A stretch of DNA of 64,000 bases from Hedera helix (taxonomy: Eukaryota > Streptophyta > Magnoliopsida > Apiales > Araliaceae), in assembly GCA_947179155.2 (NCBI GenBank), contig OX359283.1, positions 10,215,764 to 10,279,763 of the forward strand, written 5' to 3'. Within the stretch, counting starts at the first letter, position 1. Each line of letters starts with the position of its first letter. The notes under the pieces are model-generated. The model had not been told where the DNA came from. It made no database searches and saw nothing but the letters and a program-made list of their open reading frames with translations. Made by a program: the position numbers and the translations under genes. Positions 46,251-57,070 of the stretch are shown here, piece by piece.

Positions 46251-46830
46251 CATCGAATAACAGACGAGGAGAATCTAATGGGAATAATTTCAAGAGGAAG
46301 AGATCCCATAATGATTATGGAAAAGCACCGGCACCAGATTTAAGGGGAGTAGATCGACCACATGTGAGATACTACAGGTGTGGTCAGAAGGACCACACAG
46401 CCCAAACTGTACTCAGTAATCCAAGTTGTGTTACAGTTGCGGAAAGGAAGGTCATGTTGCTCGATTTTGTCCTGTTACAAAATCAAGTCCAACTGCAATG
46501 ATGGTACCAAAAGCTAGCGCGTATAAGGAAAAATCTGCAGGTCAAGGGAGAGCATTTGTTGTGACATCCCAAATGGCATGAAACCCGAATAAGGTGATAC
46601 CTGGTAAGTTATTCATAAATTCTTGTGAAGTCTATGCCCTGTTAGATACTAGTTCTACCCATTCTTTTATCACACCTACATGTGCTCAACAATTAAACTT
46701 AACTCCTAAAAATTTAGACTGACTTATCAGTTGAAACCCCATTATGAGCAATAACCATTACATCTACTGTATATAAATCTTGCTTAGTTCAAGTCAACAG
46801 TCTTATATTACCCGTTGACCTTTTGTATTA
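46251..46830 (+). pseudogene. Gypsy zinc knuckle and protease fragment
   Basis: Decayed gag-pro of chromovirus type: a basic linker, a knuckle resembling YRCGQKDHTAQ (about 46368-46400) with its first Cys replaced by Tyr, and a second Cys region. After a frame change comes a protease domain GKLFINSCEVYALLDTSST with HSFI (46603-46680), in which the active-site Gly of D-S/T-G is Ser. It stops near QLNLTPKNLD. A plausible continuation of element E gag from 24910, given the same family type and orientation and the nested copia elements between them. The long frame 46007-46501 is a chimera of copia leader and this fragment. Confidence 0.7.
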
Positions 46831-46932
46831 TTTCGCAATGTTTAAATGCAATATATGTATTTAATTGTTAGTAAGTATTGTACAGTAAGAACCAAACCCG
46901 AGGTTAAAGAACTCGGATTTGGGGTCACCACA
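46831..46932 (+). other. Possible gypsy LTR tail
   Basis: Ends GGATTTGGGGTCACCACA, similar in style to gypsy LTR termini such as that at 24250, but with no clear alignment. Assignment is tentative. Confidence 0.25.
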
Positions 46933-47503
46933 TGGTTAATTATGGTTCACTTTTGATTGGTTTTAAGTTTTTTTTTTTTAACTATTACAATTGAAAACTT
47001 TTTGTGAAAAAAATAAAGTTCGTAGGTTAAGTTGAAAAAAAATGACAAATTCAAGAGTTTTTTAGGTCATTAAATCATAATTTTTTAAAAGATAAAGTTC
47101 TAAGCAAAAAATTATATATAGAAATAGTCATTTTTAAAATATATCTCTAATTTGGAATAGAAGGATATATTTTAATTTTGTGGCTCTCTAATTTTTAAAT
47201 ATTACTTATTTTACATGTCATATGCTATGTGTGATGCCACCTCACACTTGGTTAACTATGGTTCACTTTTGATTGGTTTTAAGTTTTTTTTATAACTATT
47301 ATAGTTGAAAACTTTTTATGAAAAAAATAAAATTTGTAGGTTAAGTTGAAAAAAAATGACAAATTCAAGAGTTTTTTAGGTCATTAAATCATAATTTTTT
47401 TAAATATAAAGTTGTAAGCAAAAAATTGTATACAAAAATCGTCATTTTTTAAATATATCTCTAATTTGGAACAGAAGGGTATATTATAATTTTGTGGCTC
47501 TTT
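46933..47503. repeat. Tandem direct repeat, 316-bp period
   Basis: Units 46933-47187 and 47249-47503 begin TGGTTAA(T/C)TATGGTTCAC and end TTTTGTGGCTC. They are similar along their length apart from scattered changes and small indels, with a unique 61-bp spacer. No ORF, no terminal inverted repeats. Confidence 0.85.
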
Positions 47504-47898
47504 TTTATGATTACTAAAATTTATATACGACACATTTTGTCCTAATCTATTTAATAGTTTTTATTAATAAACTTAATACTCTTTCTATTGAAAAATAGTT
47601 ATGAAATTATAACCCTTGACTAGCAATTTATTGAGTGGAATCACATGATTTTTAAAAGAAAAAAATAAATAAAACAAATCACATGAATTTGGTGCTCTCC
47701 ATTGCATTTCTCCATAATTTTTCTCATATTTATTTAATATTTATCCTACCATATTTCCTAATAGTGATACAGATATTTTAAAGTAAATCACAATAATGTG
47801 ATTAATTCTCCACACAAAAAAAAACTAGAATCATCGCAAATAATATCACCATCAAAAATCACAACAACGTGAACACAATAATAGAGATCATCATACGT

Positions 47899-47953
<55 letters not shown>

Positions 47954-48086
47954 TGTGTGTGTAAGGATAGAAATGGAATTTTAAGATAATATATTTATCA
48001 TCAAGATTTGTTTAATGAGAGTTCTTAATCCTTTTGCCTTTCTCTAAAATGACTAATAAAATTTAATGGATGGAGTAATATTTATT
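47504..48086. other. Intergenic AT-rich DNA with (GT)n array
   Basis: No coding potential. A (GT)n microsatellite occupies 47898-47962 with one interruption. The end, GGATGGAGTAATA, resembles a Stowaway MITE end, but no partner was found. Confidence 0.6.
47898..47962. repeat. (GT)n microsatellite
   Basis: About 32 dinucleotide repeats preceded by ACGTACGT, with one TT interruption near 47951. Confidence 0.95.
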
Positions 48087-49332
48087 TGATAAGTAGGTTT
48101 TTATATCTATTTATTCGATATTTTATGCTTAATTATTTGTGGCTTTTTAAGTATTTTTAGTGTTTTAGGTCATTTATTTAATTTAATGCATTATTATTTT
48201 TTTTAGTATTTTTATTTATTTTTAATTAATTTATATTTTATTTTGTAGAAAAATTGGAGCTGATGGCAATTTGACTTTTGTTTTCGCGTGGCGTTCTATC
48301 AACAGATAAATTAAAGGATAATTTAGAAATCCAATTGCAATTTGGAAAAGGAAAATAAATAAGAATTTTATATTTATTTTATTATTTTGTATTTTAAATC
48401 CTATTAGGGTTTGGAAAGTGTAATTCCTATTAGGATTAAGAGGATTACGTAGCCTATAAATAGAGGATTTGAGATACAATGGGAGAAACAACTTTTTATT
48501 AGAAAAAGTCTCTCTTTTATTCTTTGGTATTTTTTTATGGCTATGTGTAGCTAAATTATTTTTCTTGGTTTAAGTGATTGAAGTCATCAAAATTTATACA
48601 TTGTGAGATCTAATTTATTTTAATTGTTCAATTTATATTTTGAGTATTGGATATTTTTCTGTGTTTAATTTTATGATTAATTTATTTGATTGCTAGGATG
48701 CATACTAGTTTATTATTCGTTGAAATCTACTGCTAAATTAAATATCAAATCCGTAATTGTTTGGTCACTTTAATTTGCGAAGCAACTAAAATTAATAATT
48801 ATTTTGCAGATCAAAAGATTGTTATATCTTAGGAAGAATATTCATCTAAATTAAATGCAGACGCTTGGATTGTGTTGTTTAGTTCAACGATCTCTCTAAT
48901 TCTTAAAACTTGTACTAAGTTAAATCTTTAGCGCTTGTTTTAGGTTATTTAGTAGTAAGGGTTATTTAGATCACTTGTTTCTACTTAACTAAAATTAAGG
49001 AGAGATAGAAAAATTATTCGAATTGGAGTAATTATTCCACGTTGAATATTTAAAATATGAATTGAGTTACTCTTACGTCAGTGATCAGTTGTAAATTCTT
49101 GATGGTGGATGTTAACTTAAACCAAAGTTTTTTCTTCTCATTAAATTACTTGCATAATTATTTTAGATAATTTTATTTAAATTATTTCTTTAGTTAAAAA
49201 CCCCCAATTTTGGTTTACGAAAATATAAAATTAAATTAATCATTCTCTGTGGGATCGACTCTTATTTGCACTACTACATTAATATTTTTCTAAAGTAAAA
49301 TTTTATGTTTGGGTGCTTGTCACATCACACCA
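48087..49332 (+). mobile_element. C2 5' LTR
   Basis: TGATAAGTAGGTTTT to CATCACACCA, with CCTATAAATAGAGG at 48452. The tRNA-Asp-type primer site GGCGTCGTTGTCGGGG follows at 49339, closer to the standard than in C1. The minus-strand frame 48231-48491 is chance. Confidence 0.88.
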
Positions 49333-49441
49333 AATTTTGGCGTCGTTGTCGGGGACTGATTGATTTATTTATTTTTGTGTTTTTTATTTTATTTTCGTAA
49401 TTTTTCGTAGTTATTTTTTTTCCTAGTTTAATTGATTGGTT

Positions 49442-51853
49442 ATGACCATAACTCGTTCTACTAATCAAAGTGATTTGAGGTTTGATCCAGAAATCGTACG
49501 AACTTTGCACATATTAAGGAAAGAAGGGCGAACAAATCTTGAAGCAAAAGACATCATGGCTAGAAATTGAATTTTGAAGGAACTTGCGACCCCAGATTTG
49601 AATCAATAACATTTATGCATAAATGTTCCCAATTTAGATGTTAACACTTCTTTTGAGTTAAAGTCTGGTCTAATACATCTTTTGCCCACTTTGCATGGCC
49701 TTGCAGGTGAAGACCTTCACAAACACTTAAAAGAATTTCATGTGGTATGCATGAGCATGAAACCTCCCGGAGTTACTGAAGAGCAAATCAAATTAAGAGT
49801 TTTTCCATTCTCTCTAAAAGATTTAGCTAAAGATTAACTCTACTATCTGCCCTCCGGAAGTATAACCACGTGGAAAGAGGTGAAGAGATTATTCTTGGAG
49901 AAATATTTCTCAGCTTCAAGGGTGGCCAGCATACGAAAATAAATTTTCGGTGTGAGGCAGAACCATGGAGAATCCCTGTACGAGTATTGGGAACGTTTTA
50001 AGAAATTGTGTGAAATCAGCGAGCAACTCCTCATCCAATATTTCTATGAAGGACTCATGCCTACTGAGAGAAGCATGATTGATGCTGCTAGTGGCAGAGC
50101 TTTGGTGGACAAAACTCCCGAAGCTGCAAGAAACTTGATTACAAACATGGTGGCTAATTCCCAACAATTCGGCACTAGGCTTACTTTTTCATCCAAGAAT
50201 GTCAATGAGGTAGAAATTTCTTCACTTAAAGAACAAATTGCTAGTCTAACTTCTCTTGTTCGTCAAGTGGCTGTAGGTAATACACAACAAATGAAAACTT
50301 TCAGAATTTGTGCGGTAGTAGGACATCTAACAGATATGTGTCCCACTCTTCAAGAGGAGTCCTACGAACAAGTGAATGCAACAGGTGGTTTCCCTGGTCA
50401 ACCACAAAGGAGATATAATCCTTACTCAAACACGTACAACTCAGGTTGGAGGGATCATCCCAATTTTAATTACGAAAATTCACAAGTGAATCAACCCACA
50501 AATCAGAACTTCGCAAGCTATCAACAATACAAGCAGTCGTATCCCAACACACAACAGAGCCAATCATCTCATATGTCTTTAGAGGATATAGTTAAACAAC
50601 TCAGCACTAACACTTTGCAATTTCAATAGAAAACGAAGGCAGATATGCAGAATTTGAAAACACAGATGGGACAAATGGCAACTACAATCAATAGATTGGA
50701 GGCGCAAAATTCTGGAAAATTACCCTCTCAAACAGTGATGAATCCAAAAGCAAATGTCAGTGCAATTACTTTAAGAAGCGATAAAGATATCCAAACTCCA
50801 GAAAAGACAGAGTCTGCACCAAAAGGGGAAAGCAAAGCAGAAGCAGATAATACAGAAGCAGGCGATAGTAAAGAAGACGACAATGTTCTATGAGACAATG
50901 GTACCCCTAAACATAAATTTTTACCTCTCTCTGATTATAAACTAGTGCCCCATTTTCCTCTTGCTTTAACAGAAAAAAGAAAATATGAAAAAGATTCAGA
51001 TTTGTATGAAACTTTTCGCAAATGCGAGGTAAATATTCCATTGTTAGATGCTATTAAACAAGTACCTCGTTTTGCTAGATTTCTGAAATAATTTTGTACA
51101 CACAAAAGAAAACAAGCACTTAAAAGATATGAAAAGGTACAAGTAGGAAAGAATGTGTCGGCAATAATTTAAAAAAAACTTTTTACTAAGTGTCAAGATC
51201 CAGGAATGTTCACTATCCCTTGCAAGATAGGTGACACTAGATTTGAAAAGACTATGTTAGACTTAGGAACATCCATTAATGTCATGCCATATTCTAAATA
51301 TGCTTCTTTGAAACTTGAACCGTTGAGTAAAACTAGTACTGTGATTCAGTGGGCTGATAGATCTAACACTTATTCTAATGGTATAGTAGATGATGTTCTT
51401 ATGCAAGTAAATAATTTAATTTTTCCTGCTGATTTTTATGTGCTTGCTATGGAGAATGGTGATCAAAATGCTCCTATTTTGTTAAGAAGACCTTTCTTAA
51501 AGACATCAAAAACTAAGATCGATGTTCATAGTGGTACACTGACAATGAAGTTTGATGGCGAAATCGTTAAGTTTAATATTTTTTATGCCATGAAATGTCC
51601 TAATTCTGTTTACTCTATTGATGTGATTGATTCTTTAGCACAGAAAATTTCTGAAGCTGATGAAAATGATGATTTGAAGGAAACTGTTGTGGCTGTGAAT
51701 GGGTCTCTGAAAGCAGGTAATGATCCATATTTTGACTTACCAGTTCCTAACGAGAAGTCTTTGCCTTCTGTTTTGCAGGATTCCATTTCAAATTTGAAGC
51801 TTCTCCCTAATCATCTCAAATGTCAATTCATTGAAGAGGGAGTAAAACATTAA
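49442..51853 (+). pseudogene. Athila gag-protease of C2
   Basis: One frame of 804 codons from the ATG at 49442, with eight stops (49568, 49607, 49835, 49940, 50627, 50891, 51089, 51170) and no frameshift. The gag matches the Athila pattern: LLPTLHGLAGEDLHKHLKEF, KRLFLEKYFS, YEYWERFKKLC, a knuckle in which the first Cys is Phe (FRICAVVGHLTDMC), and NTYNSGWRDHPNF. The protease has KTMLDLGTSINVMPYS (D-L-G, usual in this lineage) and LLRRPFLKTSKTKIDVHSG. The end, ISNLKLLPNHLK, is the linker normally leading into RT, but a stop follows and pol is absent. Gag and protease could have been expressed before the stops arose. Confidence 0.88.
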
Positions 51854-53176
51854 TATCCACTACAAAAGAGTTTGAACAAGTCCATGATAAATAGAGTACA
51901 GATGGATGAGATTTTCAAAATTCATTAAGTAGGAGTGACGTAGTGATTTGACATGTTGTCAAGCCAATGACGATAAACAAAGGCGCTGCTTGGGAGTCAA
52001 CCCAATAGGAGTATAATTTATTTTTATTTTTTACATTTATAGTTTAGTTATTTTTGCCTTTTTCTTTGCATTTTATTTTATATTAAGGACAATGTAAATT
52101 TTAAATGTGGAAAAAAGGATTTAGAATTTTTGTTATTTTTAGGTAAAACTCGTCCACTTGGGATAACCTTGGGATTTAAAGGCTTATTGCACATGCTAAG
52201 TGTAACCGTGTTTCCTACGAAAATAGGATAGTTTTTATTTTATTTTTAGTATGTGTTACTTGAGCAATGAGTTAATTAAATTTTAATTTTTAGCCAATGA
52301 TAAAATTTTGATTTTTTATTTAATAACTCTTGGAAAAATAATAAATTTTTTCTTAGTCTGAATTTTAACTTATTGTTGATATTTACTTTGTTTGAAATCC
52401 TTAATTTTTTTGCACTTATATCCATTTGTTTGAGCTAGTTTTAATTAAAAGAAGGTTTAAATGGTTAAATGCTTATGGAAGATATTTTTGAGTTCTATAT
52501 CTTATTTGATCATTAGTTGAAGTCAAATATAAGACAAAATATAATTTGGAGAAGATGATTTAGGTTCTTTTTCTAGGATTGTTAAAAAGAAAAATCTTAT
52601 GATGGGTTGAGATGGAGCATAAAACGCACTCACTCATAAACACATGAAAAAATGAGATGGAGCATAAAATACTCACTGAAGAAAAAGAAAAAAAAAAGAA
52701 AGAAAAAAAAAATGGGATGGAGCATAAAATACACCCATTAAAAAGAAAAAAAAATGAAAAAATATTTGAAAAATGTATATTAATAATCCTAGTGTATATA
52801 ATTGTTTGAAACCTTTTGATCTTCTAATTTATATTTGTTTATATTAGCAAAGAGTAATGTGAAAAATAAGTATATTGAGTTTAGTTGTATGTTTTTTATA
52901 AGGTAATTAATGACTGAAGCTTATATGAGTTTTGATACATTTGGATTCACACATACACACAAAATGTCTTGAGTATAGTAAGATTAATAAATATGTTAAA
53001 ATTTTGATCTTTGCATATTTTGAGATTTTCTTTGAGTTATCATTTAAAAAAAAATCTTTGAGACTGATGTTGAAATTTGTATTGATTTGTTGCTCGAGTA
53101 AGTTGTTTGGTTATTATTTTTATTTTTTATTCTTGTTTTGCTTGAGGACAAGCAAAGAGTTAAGTGTGGGGGTATT
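51854..53176 (+). other. C2 3' untranslated region
   Basis: Parallels C1: a GCGCTGCTTGGGAGTCAACC block near 51983, AT-rich DNA, the three-hairpin cluster, and AAGTGTGGGGG before the 3' LTR. The frame 52932-53186 is not supported. Confidence 0.75.
52606..52739 (+). repeat. Three-hairpin cluster, C2
   Basis: TGAG/CTCA arms at 52608-52632 and 52653-52675, and AATGGG/CCCATT at 52711-52739. Each encloses GGAGCATAAAA. Same order and arm types as in C1, with some decay of the inner stem. Confidence 0.75.
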
Positions 53177-54423
53177 TGATAAGTAGGTTTTTATATCTAT
53201 TTATTAGGTATTTTATGCTTAATTATTTGTGACTTTTTAAGTATTTTTAGTGTTTTAGGTAATTTATTTAATTTAATGCATTATTATTTTTTAGTATTTT
53301 TATTTATTTTTAATTAATTTATATTTTATTTTATTGAAAAATTGGAGCTGATGGCAATTTGACTTTTTGTTTCTGCGTGGCGTTCCATCAACAGATAAAT
53401 TAAAGGATAATTTAGGAATCCAATTGCAATTTGGAAAAGGAAAATAAATAAGAATTTTATATTTATTTTATTATTTTGTATTTTAAATCTTATTAGGGTT
53501 TGAAAAGTGTAATTCCTATTAGGGTTAGGAGGATTATGTAGCCTATAAATAGAGGGTTTGAGATACAATGGGAGAAATAACTTTTTACTAAAAAAAAATC
53601 TCTCTTTTATTCTTTGGTATTTTTTTATGGCTATGTGTAGCTAAATTATTTTTCTTGGTTTAAGTGATTGAAGTCATCAAGATTTATACATTGTGAGGTC
53701 TAATTTATTTTAATTATTCAATTTATATTTTGAGTATTGGATATTTTTCTGTGTTTAATTTTATGATTAATTCGTTTAATTGCTAGGATGCATACTAGTT
53801 TATTATTCGTTGAAATCTACTGCTAAATTAAATTTCAAATCCGTAATTGTTTGGTCACTTTAATTTGCGAAGCAACTAAGATTAATAATTATTTTGCAGA
53901 TCAAAAGATTATTATATCTTAGGAAGAATATTCATCTAAATTAAATGCAGACGCTTGGATTGTGTTGTTTAGTTCAACGATCTCTCTAATTCTTAAAGTT
54001 TTTACTAAGTTAAATCTTTAGCGTTTGTTTTAGGTTATTTAGTAGTAAGGGTTATTTAGATCGCTTGTTTCTACTTAACTAAAATTAAGGAAAGATAGAA
54101 AAATTATTCGAATTGGAGTAATTATTCCACGTTGAATATTTAAAATATGAATTGAGTTATTCTTGCGTCAGTGATCAGTTGTAAATTCTTGATGGTAGAT
54201 ATTAACTTAAACTAAGGTTTTTTCTTCTCATTAAATTACTTGCATAATTATTTTAGATAATTTTATTTAAACTATTTCTTTAATTAAAAACCCCCTAATT
54301 TTGATTCACGAAAACATAAAATTAAATTAATCATTCTCTGTGGAATCGACTCTTACTTGCACTACTACATTAATATTTTTCTAAAGTAAGATTTTATTTT
54401 TGAGTGTTTGCGACATCACACTA
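53177..54423 (+). mobile_element. C2 3' LTR
   Basis: Collinear with the 5' LTR, with substitutions at a few percent by eye. Ends CATCACACTA, with the terminal C changed to T. TATA-like CCTATAAATAGAGG at 53542. Confidence 0.88.
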
Positions 54424-55343
54424 ATTTAAGAACTTTTTCTTTCTATATTTTATTATTTACTTTCATTTAATAATATTTTCATGGCTCATTTAAACTTATT
54501 GCCCATTCGTACACTATTACTGAGTTTTAAAATGAACAAGAAACTTACGTTTTTTATTTTTTTAAAAGCTTTTTAATGAATAATTTTTTTTTAAAAATAG
54601 ATGAAAAACTTGAATACTTTTCTTGTAATTTTAAATAGCATAAATAAGTCTTTTATAATTCACATTGTACTACTTACATTATAAATATAACAAAACTAAT
54701 ATAAGGTTCAAATAGTATTTTGAATATAAAACTTAAGGTTTTTTTTTTGTTTTTTTTTTTATAAATTCGGTAACCATAAGAAAGAAAACTTATACGTTTT
54801 TTGTCTTTTTATTTTCTCATCAAATATAAATTTTTTGTTCTTTTATTTTCATTTAAAAAGCCAAAAGAAACATAGTGGAAACATAGTATTAAGTAATTAA
54901 GTAGTTTGTCTGTACCAAAAACTCCCTTCCATAAATAGTCTAATTTTTAAATTTAGCGAATATTAAAGATGTATTTTTTCATAATTATCCTACAAATAAT
55001 AAGCTATTAAGTTAACATTTCATATTTATCCTACAAGTAATAAGTTATGAAATAATAAGCTATTAACATAACGGTTAGGATGACAAATTTAAAAATATTG
55101 TATCAACTTATACTATTATCAATAAATAAAAACATTTTTTTTGTAAAACAAAAACAAATTACAAATTTGAAAAGATTATATCATCTTATACTATTACCAA
55201 AAAATAAAACATTTTTTTTTTGTAAAAATGAAAACATATTAACAAACAAGATCGTTCTTGTGAAACAAATGAATTATATTTTATAAACTATTTTTTTTTT
55301 TTTTGCTAAAAATTTTAAACCATATTTTGTCCTAATCTCTTAC
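54424..55343. other. AT-rich intergenic DNA with short local repeats
   Basis: No gene. 55084-55235 contains two units of about 74 bp around TTATACTATTA(T/C)CA and a T-run with TGTAAAA. 54975-55065 repeats TTATCCTACAA(A/G)TAATAAG(C/T)TAT. Confidence 0.6.
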
Positions 55344-55351
55344 TCTTATAT

Positions 55352-55825
55352 TAGTGGTGCACAAATGACCTGCAGGTCTGCGGTTCGATTTTGGTACGGC
55401 CTGGTTAAAGCCTGACCTGGTCTGGCTCGGCTTGGCTTAAAGGCCGCGAACATGCCATATTTTTTTGACTCAGATCCAGCCTAGTCTAACCTTTCAATAA
55501 GTCCGACCTGGAGCCTGGCCTAGTTCACCTAAAACTTGGTCCGAGTTGTCAATTTTCTTTATTCGCTACTTCAATTCTCCCACTGCATGAAAACTTCATC
55601 TTTATGACAACTCATTAAATAAACAAAATATAATTGACGTTTTTTAATACATTCATTCATACATGCTTGTTTATATACAAATAAAGAAATCCATGAAAAC
55701 ACATTGACTAGTATATAATGTAAATATTTTTCTTACCTAACTAGCAACCTACACTTCTTACAGATCTTTCATTACATCTTTATTTTAATAAATACTTAGC
55801 GTAATAACTAGAAAGTCATTTGCAA

Positions 55826-55868
<43 letters not shown>

Positions 55869-56172
55869 TTTTTCATTATTATAATTTGAAAGCTGTAACT
55901 TATAACTTGTTGTAATACATTATTTTTAATTAATACATCAATTAAGTTTAAAATTTTAATTAGTGTTTTAATAATATTTAAAATTACTAAAAAAAAATAT
56001 TTAAATGGATCGAATTGAACTGAACTAACCTGACCTGCAGGCCTCAACAAACCCCCTTTTTGAGCGTCAAGCCCGACCTGACTTACAGGCCAAAAGTTAA
56101 AAGCCCGAACTGGCCTGGTCAACGACCAAGACCTAACAAGCCCATGTCAAGCCGGTCTATTGTGCATGTCTA
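55352..56172. mobile_element. hAT-like non-autonomous element (821 bp)
   Basis: Ends TAGTGGTGCACAA... and ...TTGTGCATGTCTA are imperfect terminal inverted repeats. An exact 8-bp duplication TCTTATAT flanks the element (55344-55351, 56173-56180). Subterminal regions are rich in GACCTG/GGCCTG motifs. The interior holds an (AAT)n array (55826-55868). No transposase. The 8-bp duplication with TAG...CTA ends fits the hAT superfamily. Confidence 0.85.
55826..55868. repeat. (AAT)n microsatellite
   Basis: About 14 uninterrupted repeats inside the hAT-like element. Confidence 0.95.
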
Positions 56173-56253
56173 TCTTATATTACATCAGCTTTACTCAAAA
56201 GTCATCCACCTCCGTAATTATGGAAGGATTATTGGCTAATAATGAACTGATAA

Positions 56254-56494
56254 TACTCTCTCAATCCCACAAAAATATTTTTTAATTTGCAAAAAATAAA
56301 ATTAGAATTCAAATTCAAACTGTGACGCTACTTTTTTAAAATTTCAAAATAACAATTTTATACGTACTAATATATTTTAAATAATTTATAATATTAACCA
56401 TTTCACCCATCAAAATCAACCCCGAACTTCACAATTTCACGAATTGACTGGGGGGAAATATTCAAATAGTACTCTTTGTAAAACAGAGGAAGTA
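56254..56494. mobile_element. Stowaway-like MITE
   Basis: The left end ACTCTCTCAATCCCACAAAA and right end TTGTAAAACAGAGGAAGT are imperfect inverted repeats of the CTCCCTCCGT type, next to TA dinucleotides. About 240 bp, AT-rich, non-coding. Confidence 0.6.
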
Positions 56495-56997
56495 TAAACT
56501 GAGAAATAAGGAAAATTGATTAACAAAGCAATTTTTTACCCGTATCAAAATTGCCCATTTTAGACAGCTTGGCCAGACCATTTCTACTAATTACACAGAA
56601 GTCGAGTAGTAGTAAAACAGGTAAGATCATCAGTACAAGAAATATTACCATCAAAATGGATGAGAAACCAGTGTTAATTCATAAAGTTTTTTAAACACTC
56701 AAATTATGCGCTAATCCTTACCAATACAAGCAATCACATCTAGACATCTGTGACAAATAAAATCATGGAAAACGAAAAAAAAAATGCAATGTGAGCAGTA
56801 TTAGAAGAGAACAGCATACACCTGCCTCTCGGATTTTCCGCGTGTTATGATCAATTGATATCCAACAATACACAACTATAGCCACTTTTGGCACATAAAT
56901 ACCATGGTGCAGCTGGAAACATGTTGCTATGGTTGAACCCGAGGAAACTTGAGGGGAGGACAAAGATAGGTACCAAAGTTTGTTACATTACAGCGAC
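56495..56997 (-). other. Possible 3' UTR of a minus-strand host gene
   Basis: Lies downstream of the candidate last exon on the minus strand. It has mixed composition with no repeat similarity inside the window, unlike its surroundings. A T-rich tract near 56770 could be near the transcript end. Supported only by context. Confidence 0.3.
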
Positions 56998-57057
56998 CTA
57001 GTCTTTCTGCTTTTTGTTGATGTCATAAAGCACACATAAATCAGCAGCCGTCTTCAT
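56998..57057 (-). CDS. Candidate last exon of a host gene (partial)
   Basis: On the minus strand an acceptor-like TTTATGATTTCAG (57070-57058) is followed by an open stretch reading MKTAADLCVLYDINKKQKD and a TAG at 57000-56998. The residues look like a real protein terminus (charged, lysine-rich end), and the bases are less biased than the flanks. Upstream exons are not identified in 57.1-58.4 kb, so the phase and the gene are unknown. I do not recognise the family. A chance 19-codon frame beside an AG is the main alternative. Confidence 0.35.
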   Translation of the reverse strand: MKTAADLCVLYDINKKQKD

Positions 57058-57070
57058 CTGAAATCATAAA

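Larger units (their letters stand above)
48087..54423 (+). mobile_element. Pol-less Athila-type gypsy element C2
   Basis: Two LTRs of 1246 and 1247 bp around a 3.8-kb interior with gag and protease but no RT, RNase H or integrase. It is related to C1 in LTR, gag, 3' region and hairpin cluster, and the coding sequence stops at the same protein position. No clean 5-bp target duplication is seen (TTATT against ATTTA). Confidence 0.88.

Noticed and set aside
46007..46501. 164-codon frame as a real gene
   Set aside because: It crosses the junction of copia leader and gypsy gag; only its second half has gag similarity and its knuckle is damaged.
48082..54428. Target duplication of C2
   Set aside because: TTATT on the left and ATTTA on the right do not match at five bases; shifting by one or two does not give a convincing repeat.
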